From assembly GCA_946811185.2 (NCBI GenBank), contig OX328113.1, positions 19,862,521 through 19,926,520 on the forward strand: 64,000 bases of DNA, in the 5' to 3' direction. Made by a program: the position numbers and the translations under genes. This document shows positions 11,535-21,955 of the stretch, piece after piece; positions within the stretch are counted from its first letter, which is position 1, and every line of letters starts with the position of its first letter. The notes below the pieces were generated by a model, which worked only from the letters and a program-made list of their open reading frames with translations, did not search any database and was not told the origin of the DNA. Origin of the DNA: Hippopus hippopus (Eukaryota > Mollusca > Bivalvia > Cardiida > Cardiidae).

Positions 11535-12150
11535 TTCTTATCAGTGAATTACTGGGATTTCACAGTATATAACACCACTAGTGATGATAAATAAGGTATC
11601 ATCACTAGTGATGATATAGTTTTAGAATGTTTGCTGGAGCTACTTTTTTTCCTATACTGCTCATATTGTGCCATTCTTGATAATTATTAGAATAAAAAAG
11701 GGTGAATTAGGAATATAATAAATAGAACAAGCAATTTTGTTGAAATGATAATCCCCCACTGAAAAATTTACTTGACCGCGTAACTTAAAATCGTTCCCAG
11801 TCGGCCATTTTTCATCGAATAAAAAAAAAAAAAAAAAAAAAAATTGTATTAGCGGAATGGGTTATTGTACACATGTATAAAGTTTCACGAAATTCCGTCC
11901 AATGGTATTGGAGATATTCTCCCGGACAGACAGACGAGACGGACGGAAGGACGGACAACGCTAAAACTATATCCCTCCGCCTTCAGCGGGGGATAATAAT
12001 CAACTGGTTGTGTGTGATATTAAAAATCTGTCACTCGAATGGGGTTTGATAGGGTTAAAAACTTGTCATTTGGGCTTGTTTTTTCCAACCGCATCACACC
12101 CCATTCTAGTGCCAGATCTTTAATATCACACACAACCAGTTGATTATCCT
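11535..12150 (+). repeat. Family D element, copy 1
   Basis: Shares with copy 2 (13315-14195) the left block TCAGTGAATTACTGGGATTT, the paired ATCATCACTAGTGATGAT palindromes, TTCTTGATAATTATTAGAA, and a terminal 146-bp hairpin at 11999-12144 with arms starting ATCAACTGGTTGTGTGTGAT. Confidence 0.8.
11728..11996 (+). mobile_element. Short Helentron-like element inside family D
   Basis: Starts CAAGCAATTTTGTTGAAATG, has GACGGACGGAAGGACGGAC near its 3' end and finishes with a CCGCC/GGCGG-like hairpin and GGGGGATAA. The other family D copy is the empty site (AATAGAA|TAATCAACTGG); no target duplication. A poly-A run lies at about 11820-11843. Confidence 0.78.
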
Positions 12151-12151
12151 C

Positions 12152-12364
12152 TATTTACCATATGACAAAATTTTGGACTTCACCAAGTTCAAAGCATTTG
12201 CAGATGACAAATCAAATGTGGCTCAATTGGTTATTTTTCACCTATGAAAGGGTAGAAAACCTTATGGGAAAAAGTTACAAGCATTATTTTCTTTCCCACA
12301 ATAGTTTCAAAAGTGTTCTTTTTCATAATTCGAAAAAAAAAAAAGGTTTTCTAGTAAAAGGTTA
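12152..12364 (-). repeat. Family A copy
   Basis: Starts inside TATTTACCATATGACAAAAT; right end TCTAGTAAAAGGTTAG. Confidence 0.72.
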
Positions 12365-12387
12365 GTACAGTCCTTAGTACATCAACT

Positions 12388-12615
12388 TTAACTTTTTATC
12401 AAACAACAAAATTTTAGACTGGTCCAAATTCAAAGCATTTGCAGACAACAACATAAATGTAACTGAAAAATCAAAATTTGGTTTGGAACAGATGGAAAAC
12501 AATGGAAAAAGGAGAAAATGCTGGTTACCAGCATTTTCTCCTATATCCCACATTGTTTTCAGAAGGCCTCTCTATCAGGGTCATTAAAAGTCAGGCTTGT
12601 GTGGTAAAGAGTTAA
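12388..12615 (-). repeat. Family A copy
   Basis: TTAACTTTTTATCAAACAAC to GTGTGGTAAAGAGTTAA; both TTAA present. Confidence 0.87.
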
Positions 12616-13314
12616 GGATGTATTAGTTCAAATACATTTCAAAATATTTGAAGGATGCTCGAAGATCAGATTGGACATTCTGTACAGTCTGATCTAAGTC
12701 TATACCATAACTGACTTTGTATTGGCAATCCAAGGGTTTTTAGGATTCCTCAGAAGAATCTACAGGCAATGGCACTTTAAACTTTACCAAACTATCCTAT
12801 ATTTGTATGCTGATGAAGAAAGCTTTTGAAAACATAGGGAAAAAGAGAAATGCTGATATCCATAAATTTCTCCATTTCTAATAATGTTTCTCCCCTTTCA
12901 AAGACAAATTCTATCATTTGCATCACATTTAAATTAAAGCCTCAAGGTCTCTTCAGTTTTTCCTCTTTTTTTTTTTTTCTCTGCCATTTTCTTAAAGAAT
13001 ATAAAACATCATTGCATGAATTTTGTAACTGCAAGCTAATTGCCATATTTTGAATCTTGCCCTGAAATATGCATAAAGGGAATTTTCTGTAATTATCTTA
13101 TTAAGTAAAGCTTCAGTGAAGTAAATAATATCTTTTCTGAAACTATTGTCTGCTAATTCAACAGCTTTCTATGTTCATTTTTTCTTTATCAAAGAGGGTA
13201 TGGGTCTTCAATTTGTGGTCTGAAAATGTTTACAAGTCTTAAAATTTGTCATCTGGTACAGACTTTGGTATAATTCTTGGTAACATTGCAATATTTAGTG
13301 TTATTTATTATATT

Positions 13315-14195
13315 CCTATCAGTGAATTACTGGGATTTCTCAGTGTATTATTTTTTTCAGTTTTTCACAGTGAATAACATCACTAGTGATGATATGGTAT
13401 CATCACTAGTGATGATATAGTTTTAGAATGTTTGCCGGAACTACATTTTTTCCTATATTTCTCACAGTCTAATGTTTCTGCCTCTGCTTCAAACATCTTT
13501 AGTAAATAATAACATAGTGAAAAGATTTTCGGTACAGTCTTTTCAAACAACCCTGAGTTAACGACCGTGTGGGAGAAATCTTTTGAAAACATTTCGAGAA
13601 AAAAAGATCGCTTTTGTGGGAGAGAGCTCTTGGAAAATATTTTGGAAAAACGAGAAAATACTACGAACCAGCATTTTCTCCTTTTTCCATAATGTTTTCT
13701 ATCCTATCAGAAAACCTAAGATCTTTTGTACCAATTTAGTATTTGTCATTTAGAGATGTTTTTAATTTGGGAGTCTTAAACTTGTCATGTGGGAAAGGGT
13801 TAACTGTTTCTTCTTCTCATTTCATATGGCTGGGTTTAAATTGTAAAGGTACAAAACAATGCATGCCTTCAAATAGAGAGTTAGATGACGCAACATACCC
13901 TCGAGCATGTCATCTGTTGCATCAGCTGCTTCTGCCAAAAATGGATAATGTGTTTGTACAGAAATGTCCTATACATGTATACCTACGGTTCTTGATAATT
14001 ATTAGAAAAAAAAGAGGAGAATTACGAATATAATAAATAGAATAATCAACTGGTGGTGTGTGATATTAAAAATCTGTCACTTGAATGGGGTTTGATACGG
14101 TGAAAAAACTCGTCCTTTGGACTCGTTTTTCAACCGCATCACACCCCATTCTAGTGACAGATTTTTAATATCACACACCACCAGTTGATTATCCT
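13315..14195 (+). repeat. Family D element, copy 2 (interrupted)
   Basis: Left block 13315-13465, then a family A copy (about 13560-13802) and unassigned sequence, then the right block from about 13985 with the terminal 146-bp hairpin at 14044-14189. Arms read CTGGTGGTGTGTG/CACACACCACCAG where copy 1 has CTGGTTGTGTGTG/CACACACAACCAG. Confidence 0.78.
13560..13802 (+). repeat. Family A copy, degenerate left half
   Basis: Hairpin arms GAGAAAATACTACGAACCAGC; B end CATGTGGGAAAGGGTTAA. Confidence 0.72.
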
Positions 14196-14261
14196 CTATT
14201 TACTTCCTGGTTATTTCACAATGTTTTCAACAAAATTTTGAAATACCTAAAACGTATCTTC

Positions 14262-14484
14262 TTAACCCTCTACAAAGCAATCCCTACTCTAAATGACCCT
14301 GGGATAAAAGGCTTTTGAAAACATTGTGGGCAAAGGAGAAAATGCTGGTTACCAGCATTTTCTCCTTTTCCCATAATGTTTTCTATTCTATTTCAGACAA
14401 ATATCACCATATGAGCCACATTTATCGTCTGCAAAACGCTGTCAATTTGAGCCAGTCTAAAATTTTGTCATTTGGTAAAGAGTA
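14262..14484 (+). repeat. Family A copy
   Basis: TTAACCCTCTACAAAGCAAT to TTTGGTAAAGAGTA; hairpin nearly perfect. Confidence 0.85.
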
Positions 14485-14689
14485 TAGCCACTGTAACAAA
14501 AGAATGGACATCTTTCATCGGGAAAAAACAGTATAGGTTATAGTTGGCCAGAATGCATGTATGTGCAAAAAAAGTACCAGACTGCATATTTTGTGCAATC
14601 TGATCTTGATCTACACTGTCTGCAAAAGCACTGAAAGCTGTGTTGCACACTTTGAGGGTTACAAATCCCATACAATCAATAATTATAAA

Positions 14690-15240
14690 TCTTGGTTGAA
14701 TCTACATGATCTAATATGAGACTTTGAAATTGTGTAAATATTACCGACTAGTTTTTCAAGTGATGTGATATTCCCTGAAAGGAGTGCCATGACCATAGGC
14801 CGATGAAATTCGAATGGTCTTTTAGGGAATATCAACATTTTCATGGCTTGATCATTGTTTACTGTCACTAAAAATAGCTCATTGCCACATCCCCTCCATA
14901 TCATATGTAACAACGCAAGGTGTTAATAGAGAAAGTTTGACCCCGTGACCCCTTTGAAAGAGAATATTTGATCAAAAACTGAGAAGACAACCTCACCTTT
15001 GGTACATATGGGTTTAAAAATTAATGTTCTATTGTTCCCTGACCTACGAACTTTAAAACAATTCTTGCAACAAAGTACTGATGGTGATCTAACGAATTTT
15101 GAAAAGCTTCTGCATTTTCCTGATCACCATGCACTGACGTCACGCAATTCAGTATCCTGCACCGATTTTCTCTGAGTTTGCTGCACATCTTACATGATAT
15201 AATCATATGATATAGAGGGGATGCCCAAATGCACTTTTTT
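14690..15240 (-). other. Unclassified low-repeat segment with two short ORFs
   Basis: Minus-strand reading at about 15206-15024 gives MCSKLRENRCRILNCVTSVH ... VARIVLKFVGQGTIEH-stop, and at about 14913-14740 WRGCGNELFLVTVNNDQAMK ... NITSLEKLVG followed by a possible donor GTAATATT. Composition looks more protein-like than the surrounding repeats, but the frames do not join and no family is recognised. It could be decayed gene or transposon coding sequence. Confidence 0.3.
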
Positions 15241-15440
15241 TAGTAAAGATGATCGATAATCGACCATTGAAAATTTCAGTGTGCCCAGATACACCCAAGG
15301 AATTTCAAAGGCCTGTGGCTGTGACCAACTGTATTTATAAGAAAAATATTTACAACTCCCTCTCATCACTACTTGTTTTCTACCAATCAAAATCATGCAC
15401 TCTGGATAGCTGTAATGAGTCTGAAAAAATCATTTCATAA

Positions 15441-16922
15441 ATCCCAAATTTAACCCTTGTAGTGTTAAATAAATGAAGCAGGTATTCTCAGCCCGCTCTA
15501 AACATGCAGATACTGCCAATTCAAAGCTTGTTTCGTCATAATATTGGGCATAGAAGCTGATATTGGAGATCCAAGGTCAGAGTGCAGCCTGATCTTGATA
15601 TATAGTGACTGCAAAAGCAACTAAATAACTGTACTACAAGGGTTAAAGTTCTACAAAAAGAAACAAGAGTGCCATTGTCACAATATACGCCACCACATGG
15701 CTGCTATTTCAAGCAGCTAGCTATAGAGACTAAAGTGTTGGAATTTCTAGCACCTGCCTGGGTAGCTCAATGGATATATTGTGTTTCTTGTGATCTTAAA
15801 GGTTTAGGCACGGACTGATGGATGGACAGACGGACGCATGACAGACTCATTGGTCATTGGCTTTGATTAACCAATAAAAATATGAAGTTTCATGAAATTA
15901 TATCCATTAGTTGAAGATACATCGATGAAAAATTAAAATTGACATGAAGCCCCCTTTTTCCATGACACAGCAATAAATTCTAGAACCCGGACAATATGTG
16001 CTAGGTCACATGATCTGTAAAATTTCATCCAAATCCGTTGAGATATGTCCAGCAATTAAAGAGATATAGGTGAAAAATGAAATATAACATGAAGCCCCCT
16101 TTTTCCATGACGCAGCTATGAATCACAAAACCTTGATAATATGTGCTAGGTTGCATGATGTGAAACATTCTCTGAAAATTTTATCCAAATCTGTCAAGAA
16201 ATGTGGGAGGAGTTGCATTCACAAGAAAAGGAATGAAATATAACATGAAGCCCCCTTTTTCCATGATGCAGCTATAAATTGCAAAACCTTGACAATATGC
16301 AATAGGTCGCATGATGAGAAACATTCTGTGAAAATTTTATCCAAATCCGTCAAGAAATGTGGAAGGAGTTGTGTTCACAAGAAATGGAATGAAATATAAC
16401 ATTAAGCCCCCTTTTTCCACCCAGCTACAAATCGCAAAACTTGACAATATGCGATAGGTCACATGAGAAACATTCTGTGAAAATTTTATCCAAATCCGTC
16501 AAGAAATTAGGGAGGAGTTGCATTCACAAGAAATGGACATACGGACGGACGGACGACGGGATGGACGTACGTACGGATGGATGGACAGACGGAGAAGATA
16601 ACGCCAATATACGTCGCCTCTGGCGGCGTATAAAAAAGAATCGGTGAACAAATATCATTGAACATAATCGCAAATTTAACCCTTATAGTATTAAATAAAT
16701 GAAGCAGGTATTCTCAGTCCATTCTAAACATGCAGATATTGCCAATTCAAAGCTTGTTTTGTCATAATATTGGGCATAGAAGCTGACATTGTAGACCCAA
16801 GGTCAGACTGCAGCCTGATCTTGATATATAGTGACTGCAAAAGCAACTAAATGACTGTACTACAAGGGTTAAAGTTCTTCAAAAAGAAAAAAAGAATCAG
16901 TGAACAAATATCAATGAACATT
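15441..16922 (+). repeat. Tandem duplication of a 256-bp block, one copy carrying an insertion
   Basis: Block 15441-15663 plus 16634-16663 is repeated at 16667-16922 with a few percent mismatch (shared TTAAATAAATGAAGCAGGTA, AAAGCTTGTTT, ATTGGGCATAGAAGCTGA). The first copy holds the 970-bp element listed next; the second is its empty site. Confidence 0.88.
15664..16633 (+). mobile_element. Helentron/pearl-like element, 970 bp
   Basis: Starts CAAGAGTGCCATTGTCACAA; contains tandem units of roughly 120-145 bp (AAGCCCCCTTTTTCCATGA, TTTTATCCAAATCCGTCAAG); GACGGACGGACGACGGG-type tail; 3' hairpin CGTCGCC-TCT-GGCGGCG followed by TATAA. Boundaries are fixed by the duplicate empty site (AAAAAGAAA|AAAAGAATC); no target duplication. 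Confidence 0.85.
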
Positions 16923-17048
16923 GCATTAAGACATTACCAAAATATATAACAATATGATACAAATCCATGAAACTAATAGAAATCAACAGTGCCGTATTGC
17001 AGTAATCATCTTGCTGGCAATCAGCAAACTCCGCCAACAATAATACAA

Positions 17049-17180
17049 CAAGAGCACCACATTTGGGTGCCAAAGCTTGGCTCTAGTTGCTTTTCAGTAA
17101 CAATTTATGTCAACAAAGGAACTTAAGTGTGTCAAAAAAATCTGATGGTTTTCTGCTTTTCTTGTTTGGGTTCCCTTTTG
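17049..17180 (+). repeat. Fragment of CAAGAGCACCACAT repeat family
   Basis: ACAAGAGCACCACATTTGGG then TGCCAAAGCTTGGC. Relatives start at 10138, 45050 and 56434; all look like 5' ends of a further Helentron-like family. Confidence 0.6.
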
Positions 17181-17470
17181 ACTGATTGATTGATTATATG
17201 GTGTTTAATGCCATTTCAACATTATCTTAGTTATATCGTTGCGGCCAGTGCACCTATCCATGCTTTCCTGGAGTTTCTTTTACCAGTACTCCAAACAATA
17301 TTCTTTCCAAGCCACTGGCTGCATTCCCACATAACCATAACAATGGTCAGCGGTGAGAGAGGAATGAATTCTGTCACAATGACTATCATCAATCCTCTGA
17401 AAGAAATTGGCTGAGCCGGGAATCGAACCAGCAACCCCAGGGTTCTCTTACAACTAGATGAAGTCTGAAG
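17177..17470 (-). repeat. tRNA-derived SINE (type B)
   Basis: TGATTGATTGATTATATGGT tail at left; tRNA-like head at right containing GGGAATCGAACCAGC, the complement of a B box (GGTTCGATTCC). Body CCAGTGCACCTATCCATGCT is shared by all type B copies. Confidence 0.85.
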
Positions 17471-17510
17471 TAAAGATCTTCAGAATAGCAGACACCTTTA
17501 TTAGTAACAC

Positions 17511-19267
17511 TTAACCCTTTACCACACAATCCTTTAACCACCCCTAAAGAAAAGGCCTTAAGAAAACATTGTAGGAAAAGGAGACAAGAGGGCCATGATG
17601 GCCCTGAAGTCGCTCACCTGAGTCTTTTGACCAAACATGACCCATTCTCAATCTCTTTTGAGATATTATGACAAACATTCTACCAAGATTTTCGTGAGTA
17701 TTTGACTGAAAAAGGTTTTTTGAAGATTTGAATCAGTGACCTAGGTATTGACCCGAAATGATCCACTTGCAAACTGGTCCAAGAAATCATCAAGACAAAC
17801 ATTCTGACCAACTTTCATGAGTATAGGATTGAAAATGTGGCCTCTAGAGCGTATACAAGGTTTCTCTAAGATTTGACCTAGTGACCTAGATTTTGACCCG
17901 ACATGACCCATTTTCAAACTCATCCAAGATATAATCAAGACAAATATTCTGACCAACTTTCATGAGTTTTGGACTAAAAATGTGTCCTCTAGAGCGTACA
18001 CAAGGTTTTTCTAAGATATAACCTACTGACCTAGTTTTCGACCTAACATGAGCCATTTTTGAACTCATCATAAAGGCAAACATTCTGACTAACTTTCAAG
18101 AATTTTGGACAGAAAATGTGGCCTCTAGAGCGTACACAGGGTTTTTCTAAGATTTGACCCAGTGACCTAGTTATTGACCGGACATGATCCATTTTCAAAC
18201 TCATGCAAGGTATCATCAAGACAAATACTTTGACCAATTTTCAAGGTTTTTGGACTGAAAATGTGGCCTCTAGAGCATACACAAGGTTTTTCTAAGATTT
18301 GACCTAGTGACCTAGTTTTTGACCGGACATGACCCTTTTGTAAACTCATCTGAGGTATCATCAAGACAAACATTCTGACCAACTTTCAAGAGTTTTGGAC
18401 TGAAAATGTGGCCTCTAGAGCGTACAAAAAGTTTTTCTACAATTTGACCTAGTGATCTAGTTTTTGACCGGACATGACCCATTTTCAAACTCGTCTGAGG
18501 TATCATCAAGACAAACATTCTGACCAACTTTCAGGAGTTTTGGACAGAAAATGTGGCTTCTAGAGCGTACACAAGGTTTTTCTAATATTTGACCTAGTGT
18601 CCTAGTTTTTGACCAGACATGACCCATTTTTAAACTCGTTCGAGATATCATCAAGACATACATTCTGACCAACTTTCAGGAGTTTTGGACTGAAAATGTA
18701 GCCTCTACAGCATACACAAGGTTTTTCTAAGATTTGACCTAGTGACCTTCTTTTTGACTCGACATGACCCATTTTCAAACTCGTTCGAGATATCATCAAG
18801 ACAAACATTCTGACCAACTTTCAGGAGTTTTGGACTGAAAATGTGGCCTCTACAGCGTACACAAGGTTTTTCTAAGATTTGACCTAGTGACCTAGTTTTT
18901 AACCCGACATGACCCATTATCGAACTCGCCTGAGATATTATCGAGACAAACATTCTGACCAAGTTTCATGAGTATCGGACTGAAAATGTGGCTTCTAGAG
19001 CGTACACAATGTAAAAGTTGATGACGCACGACGGACGACGCACGACGGATGCCTGACGACGGACACAGCACAATCACAAAAGGTCACCTTGAGCACTTCG
19101 TGCTCAGGTGAGCTAAAAATGCTGGAAACCAGCATTTTCTCCTTTTCCAACACTGTTTTCTACCATTTCTAAGACGGAATTAATCTTTTGAGCTGCACTG
19201 AATTTGTCGTCTCCCAATGCTTTCAATTCAGAAAAGTCTACAATTTTGTCATGTGGTAAAGAGTTAA
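17511..19267 (+). repeat. Family A copy split by a Helentron-like element
   Basis: 17511-17584 plus 19117-19267. Removal of the insert restores GGAGA-AAATGCTGG exactly as in intact copies; outer ends TTAACCCTTTACCACACAAT and TGTGGTAAAGAGTTAA are preserved. Confidence 0.9.
17585..19116 (+). mobile_element. Helentron/pearl-like element with 145-bp tandem core, 1.53 kb
   Basis: 5' CAAGAGGGCCATGATGGCCC (hairpin) then GCTCACCTGAG; about nine tandem units of 145 bp (GACCTAGTGACCTAGTTTTT ... AAAATGTGGCCTCTAGAGCG); ACG-rich tail at about 19021-19065; 3' hairpin GAGCACTTCGTGCTC, inverted CTCAGGTGAGC and CTAA. The subterminal inverted pair CTCACCTGAG/CTCAGGTGAG is characteristic of Helentron-type elements. 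Runs of 71-aa ORFs across units are an artefact of repetition. Confidence 0.88.
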
Positions 19268-19880
19268 GGGTGTGGGTTCCATTCCCACTGTTGGCTAACA
19301 AATAATTACTTAGTGTCTTTAGGATGAGACTTTAAATTTCACGGTAACCCCCATGTAACAGTGCTATACACCTAGCAGGTTAAAGAAGTCTGTGGAAATT
19401 AGGATTGGTTTCGTCCTGTATCTTGCATCAGTGGTGATGATACATAAACATAAAATCAAATAAGAAAAAATATCTGGAAATGTCAAAGTTTTCACATGAT
19501 AATGACTACAGGGCTATGACAATACATGGCTCTTTCTTTGAAACCATCCATGTTATATATTTCTAATAAAAACAAAAAGGAAAATCATTTTTACCTTTAT
19601 CCAAGGACCCTCTCATAGGTTTCATTAACAGAAAGCATTTAACTAGGGAATTAGTCGAATACTTGAGTTCTACCAAATGTTCCAATATGAATTTCACATT
19701 CCAAACAAATAATTCTTGAATTCTATAACTGAATCTTTGTATATATTCAAACACAAAAAATGAATATTCCAATATAAGCATTTGTATTAGTTCCCATTCC
19801 TACTTTTAACACATTACCTATTTGAAAAAAATTTGCACTTTGCAACCATCTTGGTAAAATGTGACAAAAATTCAACATGG
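19268..19880. other. Unclassified intergenic or intronic stretch
   Basis: TGGGTTCCATTCCCACTGTTG at 19272 resembles a tRNA-like SINE head; CAGGGCTATGACAATACATGG at about 19508 matches a motif also near 45285 and 56717. No gene seen. Confidence 0.4.
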
Positions 19881-19881
19881 A

Positions 19882-19970
19882 TTAACTCTTTACCATATAA
19901 TCCAAAGTTTTAACAACCTTGTTGAAAAAGCCTTTAGAAAACATCCTTGTAGAAGGAGAAAATGCTGGAT
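19882..19970 (+). repeat. Family A, left half only
   Basis: TTAACTCTTTACCATATAAT up to AGAAAATGCTGG, then truncated. Confidence 0.75.
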
Positions 19971-20204
19971 GAAAGCTGAAAATACAATCAGCTGAAACTT
20001 AAAAAGATTTTCAATCTTGCGGGCTTCACTAAACGGGGACGGTATAGATCCATGATGAGATTGCATATGCTGTGCAGGCTGATCTAGATCTACACTGTTA
20101 ACGAAAGTCCCTATCTTTTTTTCCTATGCTTCTAAAAAGGGATAAGAATTAGACATAATTTATCTCAGAGATAAAAGGGTGTTTTAACTGGATTCAACAT
20201 TATT

Positions 20205-20370
20205 TCAGACTTATCATTCTCACAGCTCACTGTGCTTCAGTGATTTCAACACTATTAGGCCAGGGCTCTGAGGTATCTTGCCCAAGGACATTCACATACA
20301 ACATGCACTGCCAAGGGGGCTTGGAACCCAGAACCTATAAATAATGAATCCAAACCCCCTAACCATTTGC
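20205..20370 (-). repeat. SINE type A, minus strand, partial
   Basis: CAGGGCTCTGAGGTATCTTG then CCCAAGGACATTCAC; complements the GTGCCCTTGGGCAAGACACT core of the copy at 421-640. Confidence 0.6.
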
Positions 20371-20584
20371 TTAACAATCCGAGTTTATATGACTGAGGAA
20401 GAAAGCTTTTGAAAACATCCTTGGGAAAAGGAGAAAATGCTGGTAACCAGCATTTTCTCCTTTTTCCACAATGTTTTCTACTTTTTCAGAGACAAATTCG
20501 ATCATTTGAGACATACTTGATGCGTCCCCTGACAGTGCTTTCAATTCAGATATGTCTCAAATTTTGTTGTTTGGGAAAAGGTTA
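20371..20584 (+). repeat. Family A copy
   Basis: Left end eroded to CTTAACAATCCGAGTTTATA; hairpin intact; right TTTGGGAAAAGGTTAA. Confidence 0.8.
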
Positions 20585-20909
20585 ACCCATACCACCCCAC
20601 GGAGGGCTCTAATACACTTACAGATTATTTTGCATTCCCTGAGGTTAAAACACTTGACATTGAGGGAAATAAGCAAACAAAAACATTGTGAGTTACAGAC
20701 ATATAAAATCTGGAGACAGAGACAGTGCTGCAGAAAATTTTTAGATAGTCGTACAAATTGTTCAAATTCAGCAATGTTTTCCTTCTGTCCTGTTTTGCTC
20801 AAGAGTTCAACTGGAGATTTGTGGTTTAACTTCCACTAAATAAAGTCCACATACTTTGTGACTTACATAACACGGTTATTTCATTACCACTTGCAGACAT
20901 TTCTTTTTT

Positions 20910-21000
20910 TTTTTAGATCTTGTATCAGAGCGCTTTTGAAAACATTGTGGCAAAAGGAAAAATTGCTCATAATGACATTATATTAAAAGGCTGCCTAGTG
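20910..21000 (+). repeat. Family A hairpin fragment
   Basis: CGCTTTTGAAAACATTGTGG then CAAAAGGAAAAATTGCTCAT, with the right arm missing. Confidence 0.5.
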
Positions 21001-21070
21001 CCTACTACAGGGACATGTAAACTAATACCAATGTGGTTATGGATTGGAATTATACCAGTGAAATACATCT

Positions 21071-21745
21071 TTACCTTTTACCAAACAACAAATTTTAGAC
21101 TATTCCAAATTGATTGCATTTGCAGACGATAATATAAATTAGACTCAAAAATTGAACCATATTTTCTTTTGAAGGATAGAAAAAATTGTGGGAAAAGGAG
21201 AAAATGCTGGTTACCAGCTTTTCTCCTTTTCCCACAATGTTTTCAAAAGTTTCTTTCATAGGGTTATTAAAATCCAGATTGTTTCATAAAAGGTTGACCC
21301 TTACCAGATGAATGCCTGTTTTTGTGATGCACAGCAAAAAACTTTTAGAACTACTGTTGGAGAAGAAGAAAATACTGGTAACCAGCATTTTCTCTTTTTC
21401 CCGCAATATTTTTCCAACTCTATCAAAAGCTAATTCCATCAGTTAAACAACATTGAAATAGTGGTCTGCAAACACTTTCAGGTTTGGACAGGTCTAAGAT
21501 TTTGTTGTTTGGTAAAAGTTTGACTCTCTAACAAATGGCAAAATTTTAAACTCATTCCACTTGAAAGAATTTGCAGATGAGAAAATAACTGACTAAAAAA
21601 TTGGAATTGTTTTTGGAAGCGTAGAAAACATTTTTCTAAAGGGAAAAAATACTGGGTATCAGCACTTTCTTCTCTTCCTACAATGTTTTCAAAAGCCTTC
21701 TTCTCCGGGGTCACTAAAACAAGGGGTTGTATGGTAAATGTTTAC
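21071..21745. repeat. Three abutting family A copies
   Basis: 21071-21297 (-), 21296-21523 (+) and 21522-21745 (-), each sharing a degenerate TTGA/TTTA junction where TTAA would be; alternating orientation. The last lies about 60 bp from the KIAA0319L-like stop codon and probably falls in its 3' UTR. Confidence 0.78.
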
Positions 21746-21803
21746 AAGTGGCTGTTTAATAGAAGCGGCTGTTGTGTACAGTAAAATAGTAGAGCGCCTC
21801 ATG

Positions 21804-21955
21804 CTACGTCTTCAGTTTAGTTTTTAAATGCTGCTTGGATACGCCATTCAACTTGGATAAATGTCCATTTGTTTTTTTCTGATTCACAAAAATTGTCTCT
21901 TCCTCGCTTGAAAAATCTGACTCTGAGATCATCACGCTGCTGTTCTGGATTTTAC
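21804..21955 (-). CDS. KIAA0319L: KIAA0319L-like terminal exon 21 with stop
   Basis: 152 bp including the TAG stop; phase 1 entry (acceptor TTATTTTCAG). Encodes KIQNSSVMISESDFSSEEET then IFVNQKKTNGHLSKLNGVSK and a basic end. NSS-x-M-x-SES-x-F matches the conserved end of human KIAA0319 tails. A family A copy begins about 60 bp below the stop, so the 3' UTR probably runs into repeat; no AATAAA could be assigned with confidence. Confidence 0.86.

Noticed and set aside
16441..16647. ORF with TDGWTDGED-type repeats
   Set aside because: Translation of the GACGGACGG tail of a Helentron-like element.
17741..19077. A ladder of overlapping 60-85-aa minus-strand ORFs (MVRMFVLMIS...)
   Set aside because: They recur every 145 bp in shifting frames because a 145-bp tandem unit is repeated; no start context, splice signal or conserved protein family.
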